This document shows, one piece after another, positions 50,801-62,888 of a stretch of DNA of 64,000 nt (positions within the stretch are counted from its first letter, which is position 1; each line of letters begins with the position of its first letter). Source of the stretch: Brachionus rotundiformis (Eukaryota; Rotifera; Eurotatoria; Ploima; Brachionidae); assembly GCA_016802295.1 (NCBI GenBank), contig JAESIW010000180.1, positions 2,474,039 to 2,538,038 of the forward strand, given 5' to 3'. Under the pieces are notes generated by a model that was not told where the DNA came from, ran no database searches, and saw only the letters and a list, made by a program, of their open reading frames with translations. The translations under genes were made by a program, and so were the position numbers.

Positions 50801-50927
50801 TATAAAATCTTTTAGACAAAATATTTTAATCTTTTACTACATCTTCGGATATAGAGCTTTTTCTTCCAGTCCGAGTGCAATTGAGATACTGATAATTATT
50901 AGATGTCTTTAAGTCTTTTATACCCAT
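44822..50927 (-). CDS. TRPM2-like cation channel with NUDT9-homology domain, copy A
   Basis: A TRPM-family channel gene. N-terminal homology-region exons include VPRFMKAVWQMKSPQIIIPI (about 50370-50520), DIWFITNGINGGISSIIGEA (49942-50301), NPDHTHFIIYDD (49660-49908), IPVVVLKGSGAVSDIIAFAY (about 49430-49620), KFLTIVDTKGLGFDYTDLDK (about 48785-48870) and the 48392-48718 exon. The single large exon 44822-48280 then encodes the rest of the cytosolic region and six membrane segments. It also encodes the TRP helix (EQLWMFQRYEIVLDYENR), a coiled coil and the TRPM2-type C-terminus: a YDPPF motif, NPMGRTGVRGRGALLRYGP, KGYIDDPRNTDNAWVEAE. In vertebrate TRPM2 this domain binds ADP-ribose to open a Ca2+-permeable pore. 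The start is uncertain: the frame from ATG 50927 meets TAA at 50826-50828 before rejoining the conserved exon one frame off. Copy B is its tandem neighbour. Confidence 0.9.
44955..45586 (-). repeat. Near-identical block 1 shared with TRPM copy B (NUDT9-H region)
   Basis: This 632-base block matches 52631-53262 (constant offset 7676) with a single substitution seen by eye (A in GGATTTCTCGGAAATCC versus G). Outside it, the paralogous exon diverges at once on both sides: in the linker before NAVCYIDNPLYPEKK and after NFHYDKED. Confidence 0.93.
48441..49098 (-). repeat. Near-identical block 2 shared with TRPM copy B (exons plus introns)
   Basis: This block matches 56067-56722 with about four substitutions and one small indel. 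It spans the exon beginning LSGKQGKAQLERN, the 60-base intron, the exon with TIVDTKGLGFDYTDLD and about 140 bases of the following intron. Identity of intron DNA in this AT-rich genome cannot be explained by protein constraint. Confidence 0.9.
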
Positions 50928-52494
50928 CACATGAGCTTAGTGGTAAATACAATAAATTAAGTCTTGAATTTAATTTATTTCTAATCTTTGACAAAGAAAT
51001 AACATTATCAAAAATTTAAATTATAACGAATAATTAAAAGTTTATTTTGTATATTTACTCGAAATTAGTCTTTTTATTTAAAGAGTTTTAGCCAATAATT
51101 ATTTTAAAAAAGTGAGTAATTTTAGTTAGAATAAAGTTTTTAATAGTAATAATTTATTATAAATAAAAAAAATTAAAATAAAATTTCAAAATATTTTTTC
51201 AAAACAAAAAATAAATAAAGTAAAATGCTAAACATTAAAAACAAAGCAATCATATTTGAAAAATTTTATTTCAATGCATTTAATTATAATTAAAATATTT
51301 TCTTTTTTTTAAAAGGTCAAAAAATTGCATTTGAAGTCAGATAGTATCTTTAACAGTTAAAAAATTTTTAAAATAAAAAAAAAATATAAAATATAAAATT
51401 TATTCTTACTAATCAAAGAATTTCATCATACTTGTATCTAAATATTTTTATTTTTTAACAAGATTTTTACTTTTTGTGAACAAACGGCGAATTCAAGTTT
51501 ATAATTAAAATGCTCAAAAATATTATAAAAACAAGTATTTAAATATTTTTAAACTAAAAAGCATATTTTCAAAGTAGGCATTTAATGTTAAACTTTATTT
51601 TTTATGTCTGTAAATTTCTACAAAAATTTTATGCATGAAGAATATTGTACCATATTTGGCTACGGTTTGATATTCTTTGCTACACATGAAAATTTATCTC
51701 TGCATTAAATTTTTTGATTAAAAAAAATTCTAAAAATTTAAAAAAAAAATTGTTTTTGAGCATAATCATTTTAATTTGATCATAAACTTAAATTTGCCGA
51801 ACATACTCAAGATTATATACCATTTCAAATCGGAATTGCCCAATTAATAATAACTTGAAATATAAAAGAAAATAAAAGTATTGAATATTAAGTTAAATAA
51901 ACAAAAATTATCAATATTAAAAAAAAATATTCAAAATTAAAATCAAATGACATGATTTTGTGACCTTGTAAATAAAAACTTAAACAAAAATTAAAAAAAG
52001 TAAACCCAAAGATAGTTCACTATTTGTATCCCTGGGACAACATACGATTTAAGTGAAAAAGTGTTTTTTTTTCTGCTTTTCTTTAAAAATAAAAATATAC
52101 ATCAGAATGTAGGAAATTTTATCATCTTTCAGAATATATATGATTTTTTAAAATATTTGATTAAATTAATTGAATAACTGGTTCTGAAAGAACTAAAGCT
52201 TTTTAAAGGGTTGTTTTGTTTTGTTCTCCAATAAAAATGAAATTTAGGGTTTCAAAAGACGTAGTTAATGAATTTTAAGTAAAAATTTTAAATTCAGATA
52301 GCACATGAGTTTTGAATCTCTAGAACTTGAATTAAAAAAAATGTGTAATTTTTGGTGAAAATTTTATGAACTAAAAATAGGTTGATAGTTCTATTTAAAT
52401 AGTATAACTTTTATTTTTTATTTATAAAAGAACAAAAAAAATAACAGATAAAAAAATAATCCTATTTAAATCATTTTTTTTCAATAAGATAAAT
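50928..52494. other. Spacer between the tandem TRPM genes
   Basis: About 1.5 kb of AT-rich DNA containing the 3' UTR of copy B and the promoter and perhaps first exon of copy A. A stretch at about 50940-51010 (minus-strand NSRLNLLYLPLSS) weakly resembles the first exon of copy B (KARLNLDCIGLRS) but lacks a clear ATG and donor. Nothing else is recognised. Confidence 0.4.
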
Positions 52495-55400
52495 TTAATT
52501 AAAAAAAGAGTTGTGAATTTCGGATATTTCTTTTAAAGCGTCTGATATTATCTCATTTGAGTTTATTCTTACGTTTGATGATAACTCTCTCCATCTACAT
52601 GTAGCATTATTTATTTTTGCATCGAAAAAATCCTCTTTGTCATAGTGAAAATTCCAAATCTCAGCTTCGACCCATGCGTTATCTGTATTTCTTGGATCAT
52701 CTATGTAACCCTTATAAATCATGGTTGGCACAAAGCCTACATCATTCAATATATCTACTAGAGCTCCGGATTGATTATCTATTGGAGTTTGTGAAGTGAA
52801 CGAGGCAAAGAAAGACATCATGTCATCCTCTTCGAAATTTACACATTTTTCAACATCATTCTCCTCAAAGACCAGTTCCATAAAAGTTCTGCAAACAACA
52901 CTATATTTGGATTCATCGCCGAGTATTCGATCTCCCGGTATCTTTGTCAAACCAGTCAAAGAGTCTTTTACTGCAATAAACTCGAGCAGTTTTCTTCTTT
53001 CCACATAAATTGGCTTATTTTTCTGTTTCTTCCATCTGGTCACAATGGCCATTATTTCGTGGTTAGGTCCATAGCGCAACAAGGCGCCTCTGCCACGCAC
53101 ACCTGTTCTGCCCATTGGATTTCTCGGGAATCCAATACTATCCAAGCTGTAAATCACTGGATAAGACTGTGATGTTTGCTCATCAATAATTGTTATCCAA
53201 GATTTTCGGTCGATGGTTATTTTTTTTTCCGGATACAATGGGTTGTCTATGTAACAAACTGCATTCCATAAAAATACATTTGGTTTTTGACTATCATTAT
53301 TTTCTGTATTTGCTTGGTTTGTTTGTTCTTCGTTTAGCTCAGAAATTTCTATCTTTGGCAAAGCAGCATTGTCATTAAGGACAGGTGGAGGTGGTAATAA
53401 TGGTGCCAATGGTACATTTGTCGTCACTCCATAATTTACCACTTGAATATCATCTCTCACATTTGAATTTATTTCATCATCAATAAAAATTTTATCTATT
53501 TTAAAACTCTCTTGTGCAAGTACAATAAATGGCGGATCATAAAAATCAAATGCCATCTCCCATGGTACCAACTTTTCATATACAAAATATCTTGCTATAT
53601 TTGTATTAACATACGGAGATTCACGAGACAAAATATGAATATAGTTTCTTTTTTTACGGTCACTTAGACCTGATTTGGACTGTTTTTGAACAATTAAATT
53701 CTTAATTTGTTCAAGGTAAGACTGATTTTGTACCAAGGCTTTCTCTAAAGAGATAACTCGATCGTTAAGTCTCTGTAAAGATTTTTTTTGAGAACTGAAA
53801 TCTTCACGTACTTTATTCAAGCTAGTTTCAACTTGTTTTTTCCTATATTTTTCATTGGCTTCATCTTCCATATTTTGAGCATAGCTTTCCGCTATATTCC
53901 GCCAATAGTTGTATGTATAGCCCATTTTAACACCAATGTTTGATATTGGATTATTTTTATCGCCATCATCCCTCAATAAATTATGCTTAAAACAAAAACA
54001 CTTACAACACACTTTGCATTTTCTTAGTAATTTATTTCCTCTAAACCTAGCTGAATCAAAAAGCATGTAAGCATAAAGTAGAATGGTAAACGGTGGTGGA
54101 AAGATGAGCCGCTTTTCGTAGTCTACTACGATTTCATATCGCTGGAACATCCATAATTGCTCTGATTGCTCGCTTATTCTTACTCCAGTATCACTGAACA
54201 TGGCAGTCAAAAGAGTTGGTAAAAACAACTTTATCAAAAAATAGTATTGAATCAGAATAAACCAGGCTACCAAGCTGACATAGTTGCACTTGTAGCTTAC
54301 TCCAAAGCTTTCTAGTTTCTCATGACTGTAAGTAAAATCTAAACCATTAGTCAAGTTTACGCATGAATAGGGCTCATTCATTTTGGCTGAAAGTCTTGTT
54401 AGCCTACAGTCTTCGGTGGCTCTTTCCAGATCTGCTTTGTCTACTGTAAACAGCTGCATTAAGCCTCTTAGTAAAAGAACCTTTTTTAAGAGTTCAAAAT
54501 TTATTGGATGATATGGGTACAAAATGGCGTTTAGAGCTATGCTGCCTGCTGTCATTGATATCAAAAATAAACGCAAATAAATCATAAAATCATGTTTGAC
54601 CATTAATTTCATTTTGATTAACATTGGTCCCAGTTGATGACTAATGGGCAAAAATATGAACAAAATTCTATAACAAAAATATAATAAAAATATACACAAT
54701 AGTGTTTTTGACATGAATATGCGATCCATTCCGAATATTTCCATGCCATCCCAAACACCAAGTATTCGTATTGTAAAAAATAGAGTCAAAAATAAAAGCA
54801 TAATAGAAATCTCAAGAATATGAGCTTTAATAGGAAGTTGGGAACCGGTTAAGTAATTTTGGTAGGCAATTCTGGTATTTTCAATAGCGATTGTAGCCGT
54901 CCATAGCCATAAAATTGAATCTAGAATCAAATTGCCGCAACATGGCCAAAGAGTTACGGTAGCAAAAAGTCCCAGAAAACAGATGTAGGAAATAAAATTA
55001 ACCCAAAATTTTGTAAAAGGTGAACTCCATACTAAATAAACCTTCTCAAAAAAAGGTGGTGTGACATAATTGCATTTTTGCTGTTTATGCTCAGTTGGTT
55101 TTTCACAACCATTAGCGAAACCATTTATTTCACTTTCTTTTCTTGGCAAAAATAATTGGGATTTTTTGCGATTTTTTTTTATTTCTTTAAATAATTTTTC
55201 ATTCAGCTCGGCCTTTGTTCGCTCAGCTTCTTCTTGTTCTTCGTCTCTGTCTTCTTCATCTATTTCATCTATGTTGGCTGATTCAGCAAGTTCAACAGTT
55301 TTCAATTCTTTTTTTTTCATTTTCAATGGAACTGATTCAGCTCGCACCGGGAACACAATCCAGTAGTACATTGGAAATATAAAATATGCAGAGATTATTA

Positions 55401-58400
55401 CTTTTAACCAAGCTGGAAAGTCAATAATTCCATTGTCAATATCTCTCACTTGAATGGATCCAAAAAGACGCTTAGTCAGAATTTTCTGGCAAGCTCCATG
55501 AGCAATGAAGTCCAGATTTTTGGCATTGTAAGCAAGTTCAAGCACAGTACAATCGTTCCAGTCTGGATGCTTGTAAGTCAAAACTGAATAAGATCTAGGA
55601 TCATTTTCCTGAAAACTTGCATCCAGTACTCCGATGGCAGCGTCTGCGAATTCTTTTTGATATTTTTCCAATAATGTTTTCAAATAACTTTCTTGGCAAA
55701 AATTTTGTAAATTTTTATACATTAATGAGCATACTAAAGCAATAGCTAGTGGTTCCTCCGTTCTTTTCCATAATACTTTGGCCAATTTGTGTCGATTAAA
55801 GAGCATTGCAAAAATAATCATAAAATTTAAAGCCTTTTTTTCTGCCTGTTTGGCGTCGGTCACATAAAATCCAAGTTGGTTCATGTAAATTTCCAAAATA
55901 TTGACCATGTTATCTATTGATGTAAGTTCACGAAGAATTTCGTTCAGACCATCAGGTAGAAAATTATCTGGCAAATCGTCCTTTAAAGAATGGATTAAAA
56001 TATATACTAAAAAAAGATAAAAATCAATCAACCGTAAAATGTCCTAAAATTCTTTGTAAAATAATTGTGACAAAAAATTCTCTATTTTCTGCTCTGATGA
56101 ATAGTTCTCTAATATTGTTTCGGCCCAAGTAGCGATGAATGTAAAATCCTTGGTCAAGAAACAACTCGACAAACTCTTCTCTGTCTCTTCTGAGAACCGC
56201 ATTTTCAAAAATGCTGTGCTTTATTTCAACATTGGTGTAGTCATCTCTTTGGAATATTTCGGACAAAGCCAACGCTGGACAATTCCAGTCAAGTGTTAGC
56301 TTTAAATTTCGCTCCAATTGCGCTTTTCCTTGTTTTCCGGACAACTGCGTTTGAGCTTTTTAAATGAAACAGATAATTCTAATTTCTATTATTTTTTTTC
56401 AATTTTTCAGCGTTACATTGAAGAAGTGCAGTCAGAATGTACTTGTCCAAATCGGTGTAGTCAAAGCCGAGTCCTTTTGTGTCGACAATTGTTAAAAATT
56501 TTTGACTTCCCTTTAAAAATTCAAAAAGCTACTTTAAAAATACTCTTCACTTTTTTATTTGTATATTTTGCTATCAATCAATTATTATAAAATTAGTATT
56601 TATTATTTATTGTGTGTATTGATAATAAAATTGAAGAAATTTTAGCAAAGTGATAGATTGTTTTTTTAAAATGAATAAAAACAGGTTTAAAAATTAAACA
56701 AACTCTTTACTAAAATTATATTTTCCATCACTTGCTATAAAATTACTTAAAAATTTATCTTTTCTTAAAAAAATTTTCCATCATTAATAAACTTATGAAT
56801 CATTTTTTTAATAAATCAAGATTTGTTTTTAAAATTTTTCATTATAATATAAAAAATATTTTACTTTAGATCCATTTTTGACAATAGATAAAATCTTATC
56901 TCTATAGTGATTACGAATCACTTCATTCTTGTTCAACTCATCATTAAACTCATTTAAAAGCCTTTTACAAACTTCAGGTCTTATGTAACTTTCTTCGTAG
57001 TCCGAGTCTTTACTAAGTTAATTTGAATTTAATAAGATTAATTTTAATAAAACAATAATAAAACAGCTTTGTACTTTTCATTTAGCTCGTCATTGGCAAA
57101 TGCAATAATATCTGACACAGCTCCACTTCCTTTAATAATTATCACCGGTATTTCTCTCTGAATTTTAGATTCTATTGCATCTATGCTATTCAAGTCACCA
57201 CGAATGACCAAACACACCATTGGTATTTGTCTATTTTCAATAATCGGGTTTTTTAGTTCATTATCATCATCACTTGCATCAGAAACTTATAAAATTTTTC
57301 CAGTTTTTATTTTGACTTTTTTTCTAATCTAATTTACCTGATTTTTCAACTTTTTTCCTGTTATAGTAGCTTAGAGATCTGGTAAGCAGTGATTCAATTC
57401 GATCTCTAAATCGATCATAGCTAAGACTGTCTACGTTTAAATTTGTCAGAGATGAGAAACCTGCCGTATCTGAAGTATTTGATAAATCATCGTAAATGAT
57501 GAAATGTGTATGATCTGGGTTTACGTCAAATCGATACATGTTTTTATTGGTTTTGTTTCCAGATGCAGTCACAATTGATGTCTTGAATTAATTTTAAAAA
57601 AAGCATAACTACATAACCAAGACCTACCGTTCCATCGAAAGATGACCAATTTTGCATTGTACTAGCAGAAACTATGCCAATCAAAGTTAATGGCTTTAAA
57701 TTGGATTCGTTTATATCCAAAAAATGCAGACTAGAATAATTGGATTTCATGGAAGTAATGTTTCTCGAGGTCTTTTCTTCGCTAAAAGCATCGCCAACCA
57801 TGGCTGATATTCCTCCATTAATTCCATTTGTAATAAACCACATTTCGGTTTTGTTGGCAGCTTTGATTATTCCTCTTCTGAACTGTTCTTCAAGTTTCGG
57901 ATTCCTCCAATTTTTAAAATTTGTTAAGCCTATTTTAATTAATTATAGTTTACTGTAAATCAAAAAATTATTGTTAATAATTTTTAAGTTTTAATTGTTT
58001 TAAATAAGCTAACTTAAAAAATAATCTAAGTTTTCTCAACAATTGGTGATTCTAAAAAAAAAGTAACTGGTAATTGGCGAAAATTTGTCACATTTTCAGC
58101 CATTTAATTGAAAAAGTTTATATGCAAAAAATTAATATGTAAAAACTGCCAGAAAAAGGCTCTGTATAATTATTTAGCTGGCTAATTTAACTTCGATGAA
58201 CATGTTTCAATTAATTTGTTAATAAACATTATTTTAAATCAATTTATCATGGCATTAACTCAATTTTAAAAAAATTAATATTCTAAAAATAAAATTAAAT
58301 ACTCTAGCTTAATTTTGAAAATTGACAAGCTAACTTATTTATTTTTTAATTAAAACCAACATTAAAACCAATTTAAATTACCTGTTATAATGGGTATGAT

Positions 58401-58944
58401 AATCTGAGGGCTTTTCATACCCCAAGCAGACTTCATGAACTTTGGAACATTTCGAATTTGTTCAGCCACATGAGTAGATTGCTCATGGTTTTTCTCAAAT
58501 TTAAAATTTAAATAGTGGCTACCCTTATGGAGAAAAAATAAATGGATATCTAAGAAAAGTGTTTTTAAGTTAAAATTACCTGTGAATTAAAAACAATTCC
58601 ATTGGTGTCCTGGATTTTGATAAAGCCGTTCACATACTTTGATTTAAGCTTATCTGGATCTGTGTCAAATTTAGAGTTCAAATCTTGGTCAGTTTGGTAA
58701 GATTTGGGCATTCCTTCAATAGGTGAATCAAGATCTTCTTTTATCTCATCTGATTTTATCAAATCGGATGCAATATTGCTCATGCTATGACATTGATAGT
58801 CCTTAAATGAGTCAATAAGCCGCTAAGTAATAATTTTAAATTTAGCTTTACTTCTCTACTATAAGTTCTGTGTCTTGACCTGAGACCAATGCAGTCTAAG
58901 TTAAGACGTGCTTTATTAAATGGTTTAGCATTAGAGTTGTTCAT
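52495..58944 (-). CDS. TRPM2-like cation channel with NUDT9-homology domain, copy B
   Basis: Tandem paralogue of copy A, with a readable start. ATG 58944 begins MNNSNAKPFNKARLNLD, spliced in phase at about 58850 to DYQCHSMSNIASDLIKSDEI, continuing to 58580. N-terminal TRPM exons follow: MWFITNGINGGISAMVGDAF (about 57615-57850), NPDHTHFIIYDD (57324-57572), the KGSG exon near 57080-57290, a Lys/Glu exon near 56880-57010, and the 56395-56500 and 56024-56344 exons. The large exon 52495-56031 carries an acidic Lys/Glu linker and the membrane domain (SPFTKFWVNFISYICFLGLF, SHQLGPMLIKMKLMVKHDF). It also carries the TRP helix (EQLWMFQRYEIVVDYEKR), a coiled coil (LNDRVISLEKALVQNQSY) and the NUDT9-like domain. 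The pore-loop core reads GLMQLFTVDKADLE. The Nudix-box region (IPGDRILGDESKYSVVCRTF) departs from the active consensus. A Cys-rich patch (CKVCCKCFCFKH) follows the membrane region. Confidence 0.93.
52631..53262 (-). repeat. Near-identical block 1 shared with TRPM copy A
   Basis: Partner of 44955-45586; see that entry. Both edges coincide with an abrupt drop in similarity between the two genes, not with exon borders. Confidence 0.93.
56067..56722 (-). repeat. Near-identical block 2 shared with TRPM copy A
   Basis: Partner of 48441-49098. The upstream edge lies inside an intron (after AAACTCTTTACTAAAATTAT the copies differ) and the other edge lies inside the exon, just before GTGACAAAAAATTCTC on the + strand. 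Confidence 0.9.
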
Positions 58945-61385
58945 TTAAAAAAATCTATTAAAAAAATCTACAAAATTAAATTAATTGGATTTTTAGCTAC
59001 AAAATAAATAAATTTAATCAAAAATAAATTTTAATATTGATACGCTCCCAAAAATAATTCAAGGTTTGGATAAGAACTGACAAAATCAAATCTTGTATGT
59101 GGTATTCCGGAGTTTAAGCTGTGAAAAATTAAGCATAAAATGTTAATTTGGTAGGATTAATTGGCTTTTGAAAGGTTTTTAAAAATTTGTCTTTTTAAGC
59201 TTCAGGAATTTGTATATGAATTGAAATATTCTGATTTGAATTAAACTTAACTTTTAGAAGAAAATAGAAATTTCTAATATACTCAATTTAATGCTGAAAA
59301 TTAATTTAAATTGTTAAAATTAAACATTAATTAATACTGACTTTATAAAAAAATGTCTCATGACATATCTTTAAATTTTACTTATATTTGTAAGGTGATT
59401 TTTATCAACTTGGTAGTTCTTATTAAAAAATTTTCCATTGAAAAAACATGGTTTTGTTTAAACAATTATGTACTTGACCTGAACATTAAAATCCATGATT
59501 CATTTTGAAAAATTTTAATGACACCTGAGGTTTTGAAAATATATAAAAATAAATCTTAAAGCAAATAAACAATAAAAGTTTAATTTAAACATTAAAAAAT
59601 AAGTTTCTAAATGAAAAATTTTTAAATTGTTAACTTTGGTACTAAAAAAAAAATTCAAGAACAAAAGACTTTAAAAAGATTTAAGAAAAAACGTATTTCT
59701 TTAATCATCTTTCAGTATGCATTGAATTTAAATCGGATAAAATAGTTAATTATTCAATGTCTGTAAAGCTGAATTTTAAATAAATACAAGAAAAGTATAA
59801 TATTAATTTTTTCAATGAGAAAATTTTTATGTATTATTTTAAAATCATAATTTAATTACGAAAAGAAAAACACTTTGAATTTTTTTGATAATTAATAAAA
59901 TAATTTAAGCGATTGTAAAAAATTTAAAATCCATAGAAAAATTGCTTCATATTTTATCCTGAGTAAAATTTTTGTTACTGTTAAAAACAGTTTTCTAAAC
60001 AAAAAATAACAGTTTTAATCTAGAAAAGAATATTATAATTAAATTTTGTCTATTACAAAAGGGATGTGTATAACCACATTGCTAAATTAGTTGAAAATTC
60101 CTTGAATCAAACAAGAAATTTTATCCAGGTGCAGAATTTAATATTACATGCTAATTTAAAAAAATATATATCTTTTCTAGTCTCATAAAATTAAATAAAT
60201 ATCAAATTCTTATCAAAAAATGCCGACAATGCATGTTCTTTAGAATTTTTGCTTAATAAGTTAAATAAATTCTAATTTATTAATTCTTAATTAAAATTTT
60301 ATTTAAAAAGAAATAAGAAACATGATATTTGTATCTGTTTGTGAGCTTCTAGATTAGTTTAACAAGCTCTTAAGAATTACTTTATCGCGATTCAAGATTA
60401 TGATAAAATTCAATTAAAAAATTGATTCAAGTAATTTTATTTTTTTTGAAAGAATTTATTAATTAGAAAATATGAAAATATTAATTTATTAAAAGCAAAA
60501 AAATTTACATGCATAATTTATTGATATAGAAAATTAAAAATAAATTTATTTCATTAATTTGATAAAGTTTTAAAATCGTTTTATAGTTTTTCTAACAAGA
60601 AAAATACAAGTAATCAAAATACATTAATATTTCAATTTTTCCAGAAAGCACCATTTATTGTCTTAATAATTTATAAAATTTTTGTCATGAAAAGCATTCT
60701 AATTTTTTTTGGCATGCCACTAAATTTTCCATTCTTATTTTGAGACTCTTGATATAAATATTGAACATTTATAACATACACTTTATTTTATTTTTGGTAT
60801 TAAATATTTCAAGGAAATTGAATTAATTAATTTAATTTGATCATTTTTGTTTTTTACATGGCTATTTATAATTTTTTCTAATCATGGCAAATTCTAGAAC
60901 CTGGTTACTTTTTTCGAAGTTAGAAATATCATTTAATAAAGGAGTTAACAAACAACTTTAATTTATATAAAATTTATACTAACATGATGATAAACATCGA
61001 GGAAACAATGACGAAAATGCTAATTTAAGTTAAACGGAATGAATATTATTCCATTTTTCGATAATAAATGAAATAAAATTGCACAAAAATCAATCAATAA
61101 TATTATGAATGATTGTTTGCTGCTTGTTGAGGGTTTTACCAACCAGTTTTTCACTTTTCGGTAATTTCTACAAAAGCCATTTGCTATTAGAGAAATTTTA
61201 TTAGTGTTGTTTATACCAATTTTATATGATTTGATTATGACTGAAATAAAGCAAAAATAATTATAGTCTTATTATTAGGATCTAAGATATTATCACTTTT
61301 ATTATTTACATAAAATGTTTTCTAAAATAGTTAAACATTTATGAATTTTTTTTCCACTTTAATGGAACCTAGAAATTAAAGCCGA
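58945..61385. other. Divergent intergenic region between TRPM copy B and SH3GLB
   Basis: 2.4 kb of AT-rich DNA between two divergently transcribed genes, so both promoters should lie here. No gene, repeat or defensible motif was recognised; open frames are low-complexity. Confidence 0.5.
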
Positions 61386-62888
61386 ATGGACAACTTAAAA
61401 AAAGCTGCCGCTGAAGCAAGTTCATTTTTCAACCGTGCCAAACAAGTATAACATAATATTCAAGTCTTATTAATATTGAATATTAAGCTACAAATTTTCA
61501 ATATTAATTCACTCAACGATTTAAATCTAAATAAAAAATTATCTAGTTTACGGAAGAAAAATTAGGAAATGCAGAAAAGACTGTTTATCAAGCTGATTTG
61601 GAAAATTTAATCAGGCGTTCCGAGTCCACCAAAAATTCGACAGAGAAAATAATTTCAAACACTACCTCATTACTTCATCCGAATCCAAGTATTTGTCAAA
61701 TTTAAATGAAAAAAGATAAACTCATATTTTATTTATAAGATGAAAGACTTGAAGAGCTAGTGATGACCAAATTTGATAGAAGGGTTATGAAACCAACAAA
61801 TTTTGAAATATTAGGGACTAGCTTTATAGAAGCTGGAAATGAAATTGGAAGCTCTTTTCAATATGGTATCTTTTGACCATAAACTTGCTATCTATTTAAA
61901 TTGTATATAACTTGTTTAGGGAATGTTTTGATTAAAGTTGGGGAAGCTGAAAAAAAACTTGGTCATTTGGAAAAAGAATTTATTCAAAAATCATCAGATT
62001 GTCTTCTTCAGCCTTTGAAAAGCTTCTTAGAAGGCCAAATGAAGACAATTCTAGTGAGTTTTCTAAATTTTTTAAAATTGTTTTGTTTTATCAATTATTT
62101 TTAAAAAAGAAAGAAAAACGATTATTGGATTCCAAACGATTGAATTTAGATGCAAGCAAGGCTAGATTAAAAAAAATACAAGAGTCAAATTCAAATAAGA
62201 CTGAGGTAATTTTTTTATAAATCGCATAACAAAAAGAATATTTGATTTTTCAAAAAATAAATATTTTTCTAATAAATTCCTATACGTCTAAAGATTATTG
62301 ATAATGATAATTTTTTTTCTAGGCGGTAGAAGAGGTTCGCCAGGCTCAGACTGAATTTGATCGCCAATGTGAATTAACCAAGTTACTAATGGATGAGCTG
62401 ACGATAACTTATGTAAATATTTTTAAAATATTTAACAATTTTTTTATCTAATTTTTAAACAGAATCATCACCTTCAATGTCTGGCCGATTTTGTTGAGGC
62501 CCAATCTTTTTTTTATAGTTCATGTTCAAAAGTTATGCAAGATTTGACAAAACAAATCGGAATTTCTACTATCAGAAATACATCCGTCATTCCTCCAAAA
62601 TTTGATGACGGAAATCCATTTACGTACCCAATTAATTCTTTGCCATCAAGCTTTACTGAAAAAAAGACGGCAAAAGTATTGTTTGACTACGAGGCAACCG
62701 ATCCATCCGAGATAAATGTTTCAGCTAATCAGGTAAAAATTATTTTCGTAAAAAAGCATTATTTAATATAACTATTTTTTAAGATCATCACAATTCAAAT
62801 TGTTCCAAATGATAATGATTGGGTTTTAGCAGAGTCAGGCAGAGACTCTGGTAAAGTTCCTAAGGCTTATATTCAAATTGTGGATTGA
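61386..62888 (+). CDS. SH3GLB: Endophilin B (SH3GLB): N-BAR and SH3 protein
   Basis: Endophilin B binds and curves membranes through an N-BAR dimer and recruits partners through SH3; in animals it acts in mitochondrial dynamics, autophagy and endosomal traffic. The N-terminal amphipathic helix MDNLKKAAAEASSFFNRAKQ (61386-61445) is spliced to FTEEKLGNAEKTVYQADLEN, the endophilin-B diagnostic start. Exons then give ERLEELVMTKFDRRV and GTSFIEAGNEIGSSF (about 61740-61866), KVGEAEKKLGHLEKEF, KERRLLDSKRLNLDASKARLKK-type BAR helix (about 62110-62205), QTEFDRQCELTKLLMDELT (62325-62410) and CLADFVEAQSFFYSSCSK. The SH3 (AKVLFDYEATDPSEINVSAN, spliced to a final exon with NDNDWVLAESGRDSGKVPKA) ends at TGA 62888. 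Introns are about 45-115 bases. No defects seen. Confidence 0.95.

Noticed and set aside
52796..53008. Identical 70-codon plus-strand frames at 45120-45332 and 52796-53008
   Set aside because: Antisense shadows of the NUDT9-like domain; identical only because the conversion tract is identical.
56318..56590. Plus-strand open frame of 90 codons with a duplicate near 48.8 kb
   Set aside because: It lies antisense to TRPM exons. The minus strand gives TRPM sequence (TIVDTKGLGFDYTDLD, LSGKQGKAQLERN) with correct splice sites; conservation between copies is due to the near-identical block, not to a second gene.
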